A stretch of DNA of 64,000 bases, from the NCBI RefSeq assembly GCF_003397705.1, contig NZ_QJVB01000004.1, positions 1 to 64,000 of the forward strand, written 5' to 3'. The notes under the pieces are model-generated. The model worked only from the letters and a program-made list of their open reading frames with translations. It was not told the origin of the DNA and did not search any database. Positions 25,779 to 35,087 of the stretch are shown here, one piece after another. The DNA is from Gardnerella swidsinskii (lineage in GTDB: Bacteria; Actinomycetota; Actinomycetes; Actinomycetales; Bifidobacteriaceae). The first letter of the stretch is position 1, and each line of letters opens with the position of its first letter. Position numbers and translations under genes: made by a program.

Positions 25779-26087
25779 ATGTACGCGATTGTGAAGGCCG
25801 GTGGCCATCAAGAGAAGGTCGAGGTTGGCGACGCCATTCTCGTGAACCGTCTCGATGCAAAGAAGGGCGATACCGTGGAATTCCCGGTCGCGCTCGTTGT
25901 TGACGGTGCTAAGGTAACCTTGAGTGCCAAGGATCTTGCTAAGATCACGGTGAAGGCAGAAGTCTTGAACGACGAAGCCAAAGGTCCAAAGATTAGCATT
26001 ATGAAGTATAAGAACAAGACTGGTGTGGCTCGTCGCAAGGGTCATCGTCAGAAGTTGACTCTCGTCAAGATCACGGCCATCGCCTGA
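25779..26087 (+). CDS. rplU: 50S ribosomal protein L21
   Basis: This 102-residue 23S rRNA-binding protein opens with [18 protein letters not shown] and ends with [16 protein letters not shown], both diagnostic for L21. It is translated from ATG after AAGGA. It forms the usual rplU-rpmA pair, 33 bp apart. Confidence 0.97.
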   Translation: MYAIVKAGGHQEKVEVGDAILVNRLDAKKGDTVEFPVALVVDGAKVTLSAKDLAKITVKAEVLNDEAKGPKISIMKYKNKTGVARRKGHRQKLTLVKITAIA

Positions 26088-26120
26088 TTGACGGTGTTAT
26101 AAACCTGAAAGGACAGTGAG

Positions 26121-26372
26121 ATGGCACATAAGAAGGGTGCGTCTAGCTCGCGCAACGGTCGCGACTCACAAGCGCAATATCTTGGTGTTAAGAAGTTTGG
26201 CGGTGAAGCTGTAGTGGCTGGCAACATTATCGTTCGTCAGCGCGGCACTAAGTTCCACGCAGGTCAGAACGTTGCTTTGGGCAAGGATCACACGCTGTAC
26301 GCTTTGGTGGACGGCAATGTGAAGTTCGGTATTCGTCGCGACCGCAAGGTTGTTGACGTTGTTACCGCCTGA
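26121..26372 (+). CDS. rpmA: 50S ribosomal protein L27
   Basis: This 83-residue protein has the L27 start [16 protein letters not shown] and the family core [18 protein letters not shown]. Its N-terminus reaches the peptidyl-transferase centre. There is no N-terminal propeptide as in Firmicutes. A clear terminator follows at 26424. Confidence 0.97.
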   Translation: MAHKKGASSSRNGRDSQAQYLGVKKFGGEAVVAGNIIVRQRGTKFHAGQNVALGKDHTLYALVDGNVKFGIRRDRKVVDVVTA

Positions 26373-26423
26373 ATCTTAGCTAAGCCTAAACAGATTCGAC
26401 AATAAGTCGACAATAAAACGTTT

Positions 26424-26455
26424 AAGCCGCACCCCCGTTCGGTGCGGCTTTTTTG
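26424..26455 (+). terminator. Terminator of rplU-rpmA
   Basis: AAGCCGCACC (26424-26433) pairs perfectly with GGTGCGGCTT (26441-26450), followed by TTTT. Confidence 0.93.
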
Positions 26456-26507
26456 TTCTCGCATGTTCCCGAGAATTTAAGTGTTTATCTTCGAGTAAGG
26501 TAGCAGT

Positions 26508-28190
26508 ATGAGTGATTTTGTAGACCGAGTAACAGTGCATGTAAAAGGCGGAGATGGTGGAAACGGATCTGCCGGAGTTCGTCGCGAAAAGTACAAGCCA
26601 TTAGCAGGTCCAAATGGCGGTAATGGCGGTGACGGTGGTTCCGTTATTTTTGTAGCTGATCGTAACGCAAACAGCTTACTTGACTACCGCTTCATGCCTC
26701 ACCGTACTGCAGAAAACGGTACGATGGGCTTAGGTGACACTAAAGACGGTTCAAAAGGTGCAGACTTAGTGCTTCCGGTGCCTGTTGGAACTGTTGTTTT
26801 TACAGCACGCGGTGCCGCAGGCTCTCAAAAGCGACCTGGCGAAGTTTTGGCGGATTTGCAACATGTTGGAGACAAATTCGTTGTGGCGCAGGGGGGTGCC
26901 GGCGGTCTTGGCAACGCAGCACTCGCAAACAAAACTCGTCGTGCCCCAGGATTCGCGCTTTTAGGCGAGCCTGGCGAAGAACGCGATGTAATTTTGGAAC
27001 TCAAGTCTATCGCAGACGTAGCTTTAGTTGGATTCCCTTCTGCAGGAAAATCAAGCTTAGTTGCTTCAATTAGTGCAGCTAAGCCGAAAATTGCTGACTA
27101 TCCGTTTACTACTTTGGTGCCAAACCTAGGTGTTGTAAGCTTCGGCAACTATCGCTACACAATTGCAGACGTTCCAGGCTTAATTCCAGGAGCTTCCGAA
27201 GGAAAAGGCTTAGGTCTTGAGTTTTTGCGTCATATTGAGCGCACAGAAATTATTGCGCATGTAATCGATTGCGCAACGCTGGAGCCAAATCGCGATCCAA
27301 TTAGCGATTACCACGCTCTTGAGCATGAGCTTGCGCAATACGCTGATAAGCTTGAGCTTCCGTTGGGTGCAATCCCAATTCCAGAGCGTCCGCGCATTAT
27401 TGTGCTAAATAAAGTCGATGTGCCTGAAGCTAAAGAATTGGCTGATTTTGTACGCGGTGAATTTGAAAAAATGGGATTGACTGTATTTGAGATTTCTACC
27501 GCGTCTCACGAAGGCTTGAAAGAGCTCGGTTTTGCGCTTGGACGATTGGTTGAAAAGATGCGCGAGAAGCTCGCTGCCGAGGAAGCAGCGCGTGAAGAAG
27601 AGCGTGTTGTCATTCAGCCTCTTGAGCAGCAGACTTCAGCTTTGCGTCGTCGCCGCGATGATGGACGTGGAAATAGTGCAGACTTTGAAATTAAGCGCGA
27701 GGAAGACAGGAATGGTGATTTTTGGTTCACTGTTACTGGCGCAAAACCTGAGCGCTGGGTTATACAAACGAATTTCGACAACGACGAAGCCGTTGGTTAT
27801 TTGGCGGATCGCTTGGCAAAGCTTGGCGTTGAGGATGAATTGCGCAAGAAGGGCGCGCGTCCAGGAGACGAAATTCGTATTGGCACTAGGAATCATATGG
27901 TTTGCTTCGACTGGGATCCAAGTATCGCTGCCGGTGCAGAAGGATTGGACGGCGCTAACTTGGGTGCGCGTGGCAAGGATTTGCGAATCGAAGCGAACGA
28001 TCCTCGCGGAGCAAGGCGCACGAATGCTGAGCGTAGACGAGATTATCACAGCATGATGGATGCAAAGAGCGCAGTTCGAGACGCGATGATGGCTGAGCGA
28101 AAGTCGGGTCACTGGGCGGATCCTTCTGTGGATGACGATCGCCATGATGAAAATAGTTTGTTTGGTCGTGGAGAAGAGCAGAAAAACTAG
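26508..28190 (+). CDS. obgE: GTPase Obg/CgtA
   Basis: This 560-residue ribosome-associated GTPase acts in 50S assembly and stress control. The Gly-rich Obg fold is at 1-160 ([17 protein letters not shown]). The G domain has [12 protein letters not shown] (G1), YPFTTLVPN (G2), DVPGLIPGA (G3) and LNKVDV (G4). A C-terminal OCT domain (about 385-465) is followed by a charged tail of about 95 residues, an extension seen in actinobacterial members. Position after rplU-rpmA is the classical arrangement. Confidence 0.96.
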   Translation: MSDFVDRVTVHVKGGDGGNGSAGVRREKYKPLAGPNGGNGGDGGSVIFVADRNANSLLDYRFMPHRTAENGTMGLGDTKDGSKGADLVLPVPVGTVVFTARGAAGSQKRPGEVLADLQHVGDKFVVAQGGAGGLGNAALANKTRRAPGFALLGEPGEERDVILELKSIADVALVGFPSAGKSSLVASISAAKPKIADYPFTTLVPNLGVVSFGNYRYTIADVPGLIPGASEGKGLGLEFLRHIERTEIIAHVIDCATLEPNRDPISDYHALEHELAQYADKLELPLGAIPIPERPRIIVLNKVDVPEAKELADFVRGEFEKMGLTVFEISTASHEGLKELGFALGRLVEKMREKLAAEEAAREEERVVIQPLEQQTSALRRRRDDGRGNSADFEIKREEDRNGDFWFTVTGAKPERWVIQTNFDNDEAVGYLADRLAKLGVEDELRKKGARPGDEIRIGTRNHMVCFDWDPSIAAGAEGLDGANLGARGKDLRIEANDPRGARRTNAERRRDYHSMMDAKSAVRDAMMAERKSGHWADPSVDDDRHDENSLFGRGEEQKN

Positions 28191-28215
28191 AAAAATCAAG
28201 GTCAAGGGGAATCTT

Positions 28216-29361
28216 ATGAATAATCCAGAAATTGAGCTTACCGAAGATGGGGTTCGGTGTTCAATTCGTGAGGCGCGCACAATCGTTGTAAAAGTTGGCT
28301 CAAGCTCACTTACGAGCGCGTCTGGGCAGCTGGATGTGCAAAAGTTGCGCGCTCTTGTGACTGCAATAAGTCACGCGCAAATGCAAGGTGCTCGCATTGT
28401 GCTTGTGTCTTCTGGTGCAATTGCAGCTGGATTTGGTTTGCTCGGCTTTAATGAGCGTCCTAAAGATGTGCCAACTCAGCAGGCAACAGCTTCAGTTGGT
28501 CAAGGATTGCTTATGGCTCAATACGAAGCAGCATTTTCGCAATTTGGTTTCAGAGTCGGGCAAATGCTTCTTACTGCGGACGTTACTATTTCGCCGTCTC
28601 GCTACCGTAACGCTCAGCGCACAATGCTGCGGCTTCTTGAACTTGGCGTAATTCCAATCGTAAACGAAAATGATGCGCTTTCTAGCAACGAAATTCGATT
28701 CGGTGACAACGACAGACTTGCAGCATTAGTTGCGAATATTGTGCGTGCAGAAGCGCTTGTGCTGCTTACAGATGTGGATTCGCTTTATACTGCGCCGCCT
28801 AGCGAACCTGGCGCAAAACGAGTGAGCTTTGTGCCAGATGTGACGCGTGCTTTAGAAGAAGTGAAAGTTGGCGCAAGCGTTTCGGGTGTAGGTACTGGGG
28901 GTATGGTGACGAAGCTGGAAGCCGCGCATGTGGCGGCAGTTTCGGGTATTCCAACCGTGCTTACTTGCGCTGGAAATGCTGGTCCGGCACTGGCTGGAGA
29001 TGCTGTTGGCACTGTGTTTGCGCCGGTGCATACGCGCGATTCTTCTAGGCGACTTTGGATTGGGTTTGCGTCTAATCCGCACGGAACTTTGGTGGTTGAT
29101 TCTGGTGCTGCTAAAGCTGTGCGCGGCGGACGTGCGAGCCTTCTTGCGGCTGGTATTGTTGGTGTGCGCGGCGAGTTTTCGGCGACGGATCCTGTGTGGA
29201 TTGACGATGAGCAGGGTAACCATTTGGCTAAGGGTTTAGTGGCTTTTGATGCGGAGGAAATTCCGGAGATTATGGGGCGTACGAGCGATGAGCTTGAAGA
29301 ATCACTCGGCCGTCAGTATGCGCATCCGGTGGTTCATCGCGATAATCTCGTGCTTGTGTAA
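28216..29361 (+). CDS. proB: Glutamate 5-kinase
   Basis: This protein of 381 residues phosphorylates glutamate, the first step of proline synthesis. The amino-acid kinase domain shows VVKVGSSSLT, VSSGAIAAGFGLLGF, NENDALSSNEIRFGDNDRLAA and GTGGMVTKLEAAHVA. A C-terminal PUA domain (about 285-375) is present. ATG 28216 is chosen after AAGGGGA; a start inside obgE at 28132 lacks a binding site. The gap to obgE is 25 bp, so they are probably co-transcribed. Confidence 0.95.
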   Translation: MNNPEIELTEDGVRCSIREARTIVVKVGSSSLTSASGQLDVQKLRALVTAISHAQMQGARIVLVSSGAIAAGFGLLGFNERPKDVPTQQATASVGQGLLMAQYEAAFSQFGFRVGQMLLTADVTISPSRYRNAQRTMLRLLELGVIPIVNENDALSSNEIRFGDNDRLAALVANIVRAEALVLLTDVDSLYTAPPSEPGAKRVSFVPDVTRALEEVKVGASVSGVGTGGMVTKLEAAHVAAVSGIPTVLTCAGNAGPALAGDAVGTVFAPVHTRDSSRRLWIGFASNPHGTLVVDSGAAKAVRGGRASLLAAGIVGVRGEFSATDPVWIDDEQGNHLAKGLVAFDAEEIPEIMGRTSDELEESLGRQYAHPVVHRDNLVLV

Positions 29362-29463
29362 TTGCTAGCGGCTTGTGTTTTGTCGATTTCATCGGTTGGT
29401 TTGGTGTTTTCGACAGTTTCGCTTGTTTCGCCCGTTTCGCGGCTTAAGGTTACACTGTAAATC

Positions 29464-30702
29464 ATGGCAGAGAATATTGCAGAAACTTCATCCTCAGAAA
29501 ATTGGCGCGTATTAAGCGAGCGTATTAACCGAGTCGCTCCGAGCGCAACTTTGGCAGTAGACGGCAAGGCAAAAGCTATGAAAGCTGACGGAATTGACGT
29601 CGTAAGCTTTGGTGCAGGAGAGCCAGATTTTCCTACTCCTTCTTACATTGTTGATGCTGCAACACAAGCGTGTAAAGATCCGCGCAACTATCGTTATACT
29701 GCTACTGCAGGTTTATCTGAGCTTAGAGAAGCAATTGCTCGTAAAGTGCAGCGAGATTCCGGATACGAAGTTTCCTCAAATCAAGTCGTAGTTACAAACG
29801 GCGGAAAGCAAGCTGTGTACGAAGCTTGCCAAATTCTTTTAAATGATGGCGACGAAGTTATTATTCCAGCTCCGTATTGGACGAGTTATCCGGAAGCAGT
29901 AAAGCTTGCAGGCGGCGTGCCTGTGCCGGTTTTGGCAGGTGCAGATCGCGGTTTTGAGCCAGATGTTGAGACAGTTGAGTCCGCTCGCACTTCACGCACG
30001 CGCGCAATTATCGTAACTTCGCCTTCGAATCCTACAGGTGCTATTTGGAGCGCGCAAACTATTCGCGCAATCGGCGAGTGGGCTGTAAAACACCATATTT
30101 GGGTTATTTCTGATGAGATTTACGAGCACTTGCATTACGACGGCATTTCGACTTCGTATATTGGCGTCGAGGTGCCGGAAATTCGCGAGCAGCTGCTGAT
30201 TTTGAATGGTGTTGCTAAAACTTACGCAATGCCTGGCTGGCGTGTTGGCTGGATGGTGGCGCCGGAAGATGTTGCTAAAGCTGCAATTAAGCTTCAAAGC
30301 CATATGACTTCTAATGTTTCTAATATTTCACAGCGCGCAGCAATTGCTGCAGTCGGCGGTTCGCTGGATGTGGTCGCCACTATGCGTGAGGCTTTTGATG
30401 CTAGACGCAAAGCAATTGTGGAAGCGTTGAACAATATTGACGGCGTTACTTGCCCTCTTCCTCACGGCGCTTTTTATGCGTTTGCTAACATTGAGGCGTT
30501 GCTTGAGCGTCCGCTTGGCGAGAAGCGCGAACTGCCGCATACTTCTTCTCGATTTGCTGAAATGTTGCTTGACGAAGCGCATGTTGCTGCGGTTCCGGGA
30601 GAAGCTTTTGGTGCTCCTGGCTATTTGCGATTCTCTTGCGCTCTTGCTGACGACCAGCTTGCTGAGGGCATGCGTCGCATGAAGAAGTGGGTTGAAGCTT
30701 AA
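29464..30702 (+). CDS. Class I pyridoxal phosphate aminotransferase (aspartate aminotransferase type)
   Basis: This 412-residue fold-type I aminotransferase has the substrate-side FGAGEPDFPTPSYIVDAA, the cofactor region SPSNPTGAIWS, SDEIYEHLHYDG and the Schiff-base lysine in NGVAKTYAMPGWRVGW. C-terminal LRFSCA carries the carboxylate-binding Arg. It most resembles AspC/AspB aspartate aminotransferases, though specificity cannot be fixed. No Shine-Dalgarno is seen; TACACT about 10 bp before the ATG could be a -10 box, so the mRNA may be leaderless. Confidence 0.88.
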   Translation: MAENIAETSSSENWRVLSERINRVAPSATLAVDGKAKAMKADGIDVVSFGAGEPDFPTPSYIVDAATQACKDPRNYRYTATAGLSELREAIARKVQRDSGYEVSSNQVVVTNGGKQAVYEACQILLNDGDEVIIPAPYWTSYPEAVKLAGGVPVPVLAGADRGFEPDVETVESARTSRTRAIIVTSPSNPTGAIWSAQTIRAIGEWAVKHHIWVISDEIYEHLHYDGISTSYIGVEVPEIREQLLILNGVAKTYAMPGWRVGWMVAPEDVAKAAIKLQSHMTSNVSNISQRAAIAAVGGSLDVVATMREAFDARRKAIVEALNNIDGVTCPLPHGAFYAFANIEALLERPLGEKRELPHTSSRFAEMLLDEAHVAAVPGEAFGAPGYLRFSCALADDQLAEGMRRMKKWVEA

Positions 30703-30816
30703 GCAAGTATGTATTGCAAAATAAGAACTTGCTTGCCGTTGCACAATGCGACACTCGCTTTTTGTGCGACGATATAACGAAATCATGCCCATGAGATAGT
30801 ATGTCTATCTGGCGGT

Positions 30817-30845
30817 TTGCTATTTCGTTCCTTTTGGGGTATGAT
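30817..30845 (+). promoter_or_regulatory. Promoter of tRNA-Trp-secE-nusG
   Basis: TTGCTA (30817-30822) and TATGAT (30840-30845) at 17 bp, placed 15 bp before the mature tRNA. Confidence 0.75.
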
Positions 30846-30860
30846 GAGCAAGTTCACCTT

Positions 30861-30936
30861 AGGGATGTGGCGCAATTGGTAGCGCAACGGTCTCCAAAAC
30901 CGTAGGTTGTGGGTTCGAGTCCCGCCGTCCCTGCCA
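30861..30936 (+). tRNA. trnW: tRNA-Trp (anticodon CCA)
   Basis: This 76-nt cloverleaf has acceptor AGGGATG pairing with CGTCCCT, the anticodon loop CTCCAAA, the T-loop GGTTCGAGTCC and an encoded 3' CCA. tRNA-Trp directly before secE is common in bacteria. Confidence 0.97.
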
Positions 30937-30972
30937 GTTTTTTGTTCAAGTTTTTACACGAAGGATTCAAGC

Positions 30973-31200
30973 ATGGCGCAGGCACGCAGTACTAAGAAAG
31001 CAGTAAAGCATAACTTGTTCGTGCGTATTGGCATGTTCGTTAAGCAAACTATTGACGAGACGCGCAAGGTTATTGCACCTCATGGCAAAGAGTTGTTTGC
31101 TTGGTCGTCTGCAGTTTTCATATTTGTTGTGTTTTTGATGGCTTTCGTCACCTGCATGGACTTCGGTTTGGGTAAGTCCGTAATGTGGCTGTTCGGCTGA
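30973..31200 (+). CDS. secE: Preprotein translocase subunit SecE
   Basis: This short SecE of 75 residues has the conserved amphipathic part (RIGMFVKQTIDETRKVIAPHGKELFAWS) and one membrane helix (AVFIFVVFLMAFVTCMDFGLG). It clamps SecY in the Sec translocon. The start is 30973; an earlier in-frame ATG lies inside the tRNA and is ignored. nusG follows as usual. Confidence 0.95.
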   Translation: MAQARSTKKAVKHNLFVRIGMFVKQTIDETRKVIAPHGKELFAWSSAVFIFVVFLMAFVTCMDFGLGKSVMWLFG

Positions 31201-31241
31201 GTTGAAATTGGCTGAGTTGAAATTTTGAAGGTGTATGCAAG

Positions 31242-32138
31242 ATGACTGATGAATTCAATTTCGAAGAAGCGAGTGAAGCTGATGAGGCTTTTGCTTCTCA
31301 TGATGCTGACGAAGCAAACGAATCAGCTGTGAATAATGAAGTTGCTGCTTCTAGCGAGTCCGTTGAAGCTGATGTGGATGAGGAATCTGCTGATGTTGCA
31401 GCTGATGTAGCTGATGGCGCTGCTGCTGACAGTGTTGCTGATGCTTCTAACGAAACTGGCGAAACTAGCGATGCTGATGAAACTACTGATGCTGACGATG
31501 CGAACGAAGCCGACCCAACTGATGCCGGCGCAATCGCTGTAGCAGAGTTTTCTAAGAAACTTCGCACTTTGGAAGGCAAGTGGTACGTTCTTCACACGTA
31601 TTCTGGTTACGAAAAGCGCGTAAAAACTAACGTTGAATCCCGCGTGCAGAACTTTGGTTTGGAAGATAAGATTTTCCAGATTGAAGTTCCTATGGAAGAA
31701 GTCGAGAAGCATACGGAAAAGGGTAAGAAGGTTATTACTCGCGTGCGTGTGCCAGGCTATGTGTTGATTCGCATGTGGCCGGATGAGAACGCTCGCCGTA
31801 TTGTGCGCGAGACTGAGGGCGTGACTGGTTTCGTTGGTCCTTCTAGAGAGCCTGCACCATTGAGCCGCAAAGAAGTTGTGTCAATGATGGCTCCGATGAT
31901 TGCTTCTGAAGCTTTGAAGAATGCTGGCGATAAGCCGGCTGCAGCACGTAAGCGTAAGGTTGAGGTTGCTTACAAGGTTGGCGATCAGGTAACAGTTACC
32001 GACGGTCCATTCTCAACGATGGCAGCTGTGGTTTCGGATGTGGAGCCTACAACTCAGAAGCTTACGGTGTTGGTTTCCATCTTTGGACGTGAAACTCCTG
32101 TGGAGCTTGGATTCAACCAAGTGGAGCCGATTGTTTGA
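31242..32138 (+). CDS. nusG: Transcription termination/antitermination protein NusG
   Basis: This 298-residue elongation factor binds RNA polymerase. The first 110 residues are a highly acidic Ala/Asp/Glu/Ser region, longer than in E. coli but typical of actinobacteria. The NGN domain starts at [21 protein letters not shown] and includes [29 protein letters not shown]. The C-terminal KOW domain is [20 protein letters not shown] terminator follows. Confidence 0.96.
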   Translation: MTDEFNFEEASEADEAFASHDADEANESAVNNEVAASSESVEADVDEESADVAADVADGAAADSVADASNETGETSDADETTDADDANEADPTDAGAIAVAEFSKKLRTLEGKWYVLHTYSGYEKRVKTNVESRVQNFGLEDKIFQIEVPMEEVEKHTEKGKKVITRVRVPGYVLIRMWPDENARRIVRETEGVTGFVGPSREPAPLSRKEVVSMMAPMIASEALKNAGDKPAAARKRKVEVAYKVGDQVTVTDGPFSTMAAVVSDVEPTTQKLTVLVSIFGRETPVELGFNQVEPIV

Positions 32139-32181
32139 GCTGAAAGCCTAGGCTTTTGTAGCTAGCTTTTGTAGATTTTAC

Positions 32182-32213
32182 AAACCGGGGTGCGTATTGC
32201 ACTCCGGTTTTTT
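32182..32213 (+). terminator. Terminator of secE-nusG
   Basis: AAACCGGGGTGC (32182-32193) pairs with GCACTCCGGTTT (32199-32210), with one G-T pair, and is followed by T's. The 320 bp from here to the pilus gene hold no gene, only the pilus promoter. Confidence 0.92.
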
Positions 32214-32384
32214 GTTTAGTTTTTGTTTAGTTTAGTTTTTTTGGTTTTGCTTGGTTTTTCGTTTTAGTTAGTTCGCTTATTTACTACGACACGCCATAAA
32301 ATGGGGAAATAATCCTAAATTTTCTTGCAATTACAGTGCTTTTATCAATGTAAATAATAAATATTTCCAAATATTTAGTTTGGC

Positions 32385-32415
32385 TTGCAAATAGGCGTGG
32401 GGGGGGGGGTATAGT
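32385..32415 (+). promoter_or_regulatory. Pilus promoter with 11-G tract against the -10 box
   Basis: TTGCAA (32385-32390) and TATAGT (32410-32415) are separated by 19 bp, of which the last 11 (32399-32409) are all G. Gain or loss of G changes the spacer; 9 G would give 17 bp. The design is that of phase-variable promoters. The leader to the ATG is about 110 nt. Confidence 0.75.
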
Positions 32416-32532
32416 GCTGAGTGTTTGGGAAGAGCGTTTTTAGCAGAGAATTTTAGCGAGAATTCGAGTTTTTCAGTGCCGTTGTAATAACGACATTATG
32501 ATATAAGAGGGCGAATTAGAAGGTAGGTGTAT

Positions 32533-34842
32533 ATGTTTAATTCGCATATATTTAGCCGTTTCCTTCGACTAGTGCGCTCAATTCGCCGTTCGTTATTTGC
32601 TTTTTTTGTGGCGATTGCAATATTGCTTGCTACTTTTGTGATTGCTCCAACTTATGCGTTGAGTGCTGGCGAAAGTGCTACTTCTACTGAGAAGGCTGAG
32701 GGTGCGAAGGCTGGTTCTACTAAGTCTGAGGGGGAGAAGCAACCTCAAAATGGATCTAGTAATACTGAGCCTAATAAGAAAAATACTGATACTTCAAGTA
32801 CTTTAAATAAAGATAATAAGGAATCGCAGTATGTTGAAAAGCGGCAGAAGTCTGATAGTAACAATGGTGTTGATAAGGCTAAGTTAGCTGAGACTGCTGT
32901 AAAGAAAAGCGTTAAAAAGAAAGACATTGATTCTGCGGAAGCTGTTAACGGCACTGACAGAAGCCCTAATGAAGAGACGCAGCTTCCTCCAGCTTGCAAG
33001 GGTAAGAAAAACTATAATACTCCTGAAAGATGCTACAGCATTACTTATAGTAAGGAGTTAATTATTAAAGGTACTGATAGTGAGCCTTATAATAGGGTTC
33101 CTCAGATTCTTACTCCAACAATAAAAGTTGCAGGTAAAGTGCAGCAAACATTACCTGATGGCGTTTGGCTTGGGTTGGAAAAGTATGTTAAAAGTGATGA
33201 TTCTGTAAAGTATGCTTTTTTCAAGGATAATAGTGGCAGTTATACTGTTAAATCTACGTATAGTGTATCTAATAGCGATGGTTCTATACGTTTTTTTGTA
33301 AGCAAATGGATGGCAGCTAAGACGTATAAGTTTAAGTTTGTAATACATTATCCAGATGGTTCTAAATCCAGACCTAAGAGCATTAGCGAGAAACTTGATG
33401 AAAAGGATTTACCTAAGGCTCAGCCCGGTGATTTGTCGCTTAGCTTATACGATTTTGGGAATGCGCAGGATGGTGTTGCGGTAAGTGGTAATAAAATTAT
33501 TATAAAACCAAAGTCTAAAGGTTCAGCTCCTAGCGGAGGTGCTGACGGCAGTACTACTGACAGTACTGATAAGAAAGATACTTACGATTCTATTAATAAG
33601 CTTTTTATTGAATCGAAATCGAAAGATAAGCTTGGTTTTATTTATCACCATATGATTTGCCATAAAGAGGGTAGTGGTGATAATGCTGATAGTTATGAGT
33701 TAGACAGAGTTAATGGTTTGAGCTTTAGTACGCAGCAGTTCAAGCATATGGAAAATCAGAATCGACCTGATAAAAATGCAGAGAATTCTGCTGTGTATGA
33801 GAATGATGATTATACTGAGCGCTCTCAAAGCTGGATTAGTGGCACGCCTAAAGAGGCTGGCACTTTTGAGTGCAAAGTGTTTGCTATTAAGGATGTTGAC
33901 TTAAAACAAGACTTATCAACTCATAAAAAGCCACAATCGTTTAAATTGGCAGAAGAGTTTGGCAAAAGAGTCAAAACTAATACAGATATGAAGTTATTGT
34001 TCGATAATCCAGAACGAAACATTGTTGAAGATAAGTGGGACAATAAAATATCTATTGCGAAAGGCGTTGACTGGGATTATAAGACTGTAATAATCCAGTT
34101 TGGAGATAAGCCAAAGCCAAAAATTAGTGATAATGATCTTACGCTGAAAGTGTATCCGTTTAAAACCAGCGATGGTTCGTTGCCGGCGGCATTGTCTAGC
34201 AGCAATAACAATATTTCTGCGATACTCGGCATGAGTCTTAAGCCGTTTGTTGATGCTACTTCTGCGGCGGATAGCACGAATAAGATTACGTTGCGCGTGC
34301 TGTGCTCGAAGGGCGAGAAGAAGAATAAGTCTCTTGAATACAATACTTGGAGCAGAAATCTTGACGAGCTTGGGTTGAGTGTGCCTGGGGATAAGGATCA
34401 AACTAGATGCAATAAAGCAGGAAAAGGCGATAACGAATGTACTGCGGATAAGATTGCGTCTCAAGCTTCTATGGAAGTGAGCATAAAGCCGACTAAGGTT
34501 GGCGATTACAGTTGTGTTGTATACGCGCTGAAGCCTGAAGCTCTAAATAAGTTTGATGCTTTAACAGGTACCTTAACTCCTGATTCAATAAAATCTGCGC
34601 TAACTTCTGCAACTCCTACTGCTTTTAAAGAAAAGAAGGAGTTTGCTGCTTTTACGTTCAATATTCACTTGGCGAGTAATTTTACTTTGCCGAATACGGG
34701 CGGTCAGAGTTGGAATTTGCAGTTTGGTATTCTTTCTGCTCTGTTGGTAAATCTGCTGGCGGCTGGCTTCGTGGTAAGTCAAAGTGAGTGCGCTCGCAAA
34801 TTAATTTTTGGAAGGCGGCGAGGCTTATGCAATCACGTATGA
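32533..34842 (+). CDS. LPXTG surface protein of the pilus cluster (probable tip or ancillary subunit)
   Basis: This protein of 769 residues has a long signal peptide (about 1-45, RSIRRSLFAFFVAIAILLATFV), a Lys/Ser/Thr-rich linker (45-150), a large region of repeated beta-rich segments without a named family, and the sorting signal LPNTG at 719-723, with a hydrophobic helix and basic tail. Two related modules (about 355-460 and 580-690) share the pattern of Cys, KAGTFECKVFAIKDV / KVGDYSCVVYALKPE. ATG 32533 is chosen after AGAAGGTAGG; GTG 32527 overlaps that site. Being first in a pilin-sortase cluster suggests a tip adhesin or minor pilin. Confidence 0.8.
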   Translation: MFNSHIFSRFLRLVRSIRRSLFAFFVAIAILLATFVIAPTYALSAGESATSTEKAEGAKAGSTKSEGEKQPQNGSSNTEPNKKNTDTSSTLNKDNKESQYVEKRQKSDSNNGVDKAKLAETAVKKSVKKKDIDSAEAVNGTDRSPNEETQLPPACKGKKNYNTPERCYSITYSKELIIKGTDSEPYNRVPQILTPTIKVAGKVQQTLPDGVWLGLEKYVKSDDSVKYAFFKDNSGSYTVKSTYSVSNSDGSIRFFVSKWMAAKTYKFKFVIHYPDGSKSRPKSISEKLDEKDLPKAQPGDLSLSLYDFGNAQDGVAVSGNKIIIKPKSKGSAPSGGADGSTTDSTDKKDTYDSINKLFIESKSKDKLGFIYHHMICHKEGSGDNADSYELDRVNGLSFSTQQFKHMENQNRPDKNAENSAVYENDDYTERSQSWISGTPKEAGTFECKVFAIKDVDLKQDLSTHKKPQSFKLAEEFGKRVKTNTDMKLLFDNPERNIVEDKWDNKISIAKGVDWDYKTVIIQFGDKPKPKISDNDLTLKVYPFKTSDGSLPAALSSSNNNISAILGMSLKPFVDATSAADSTNKITLRVLCSKGEKKNKSLEYNTWSRNLDELGLSVPGDKDQTRCNKAGKGDNECTADKIASQASMEVSIKPTKVGDYSCVVYALKPEALNKFDALTGTLTPDSIKSALTSATPTAFKEKKEFAAFTFNIHLASNFTLPNTGGQSWNLQFGILSALLVNLLAAGFVVSQSECARKLIFGRRRGLCNHV

Positions 34843-35087
34843 AGCAGTTGTATATGCATTTACTCGCCGTGCTTCGCATAAGGCGACTACGTACGCATTT
34901 GCGCATCAAGCCTTCCTGTTTCGCGCATTGTTTTATTGCGTATTGTTTTATTGCGCAGTCTTTCGGGATTCGGGAGCGTGATAACACAAGGTAAATGCCA
35001 AAAATTTTAAAACTCTACTCGTCAAGAGCATTATCAATGCAAACTAATTCTCTACTTGCCGTAAAACGGCATACGAAAGGAGTGAAC

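Noticed and set aside
26888..26896. Run of six G in obgE as a possible slippage site
   Set aside because: Too short and inside an essential, well-conserved Gly-rich coding region with an intact frame.
34788..34994. Small open frame between the LPNTG gene and the pilin gene
   Set aside because: Starts inside the previous gene, has no ribosome binding site and looks like random basic sequence.
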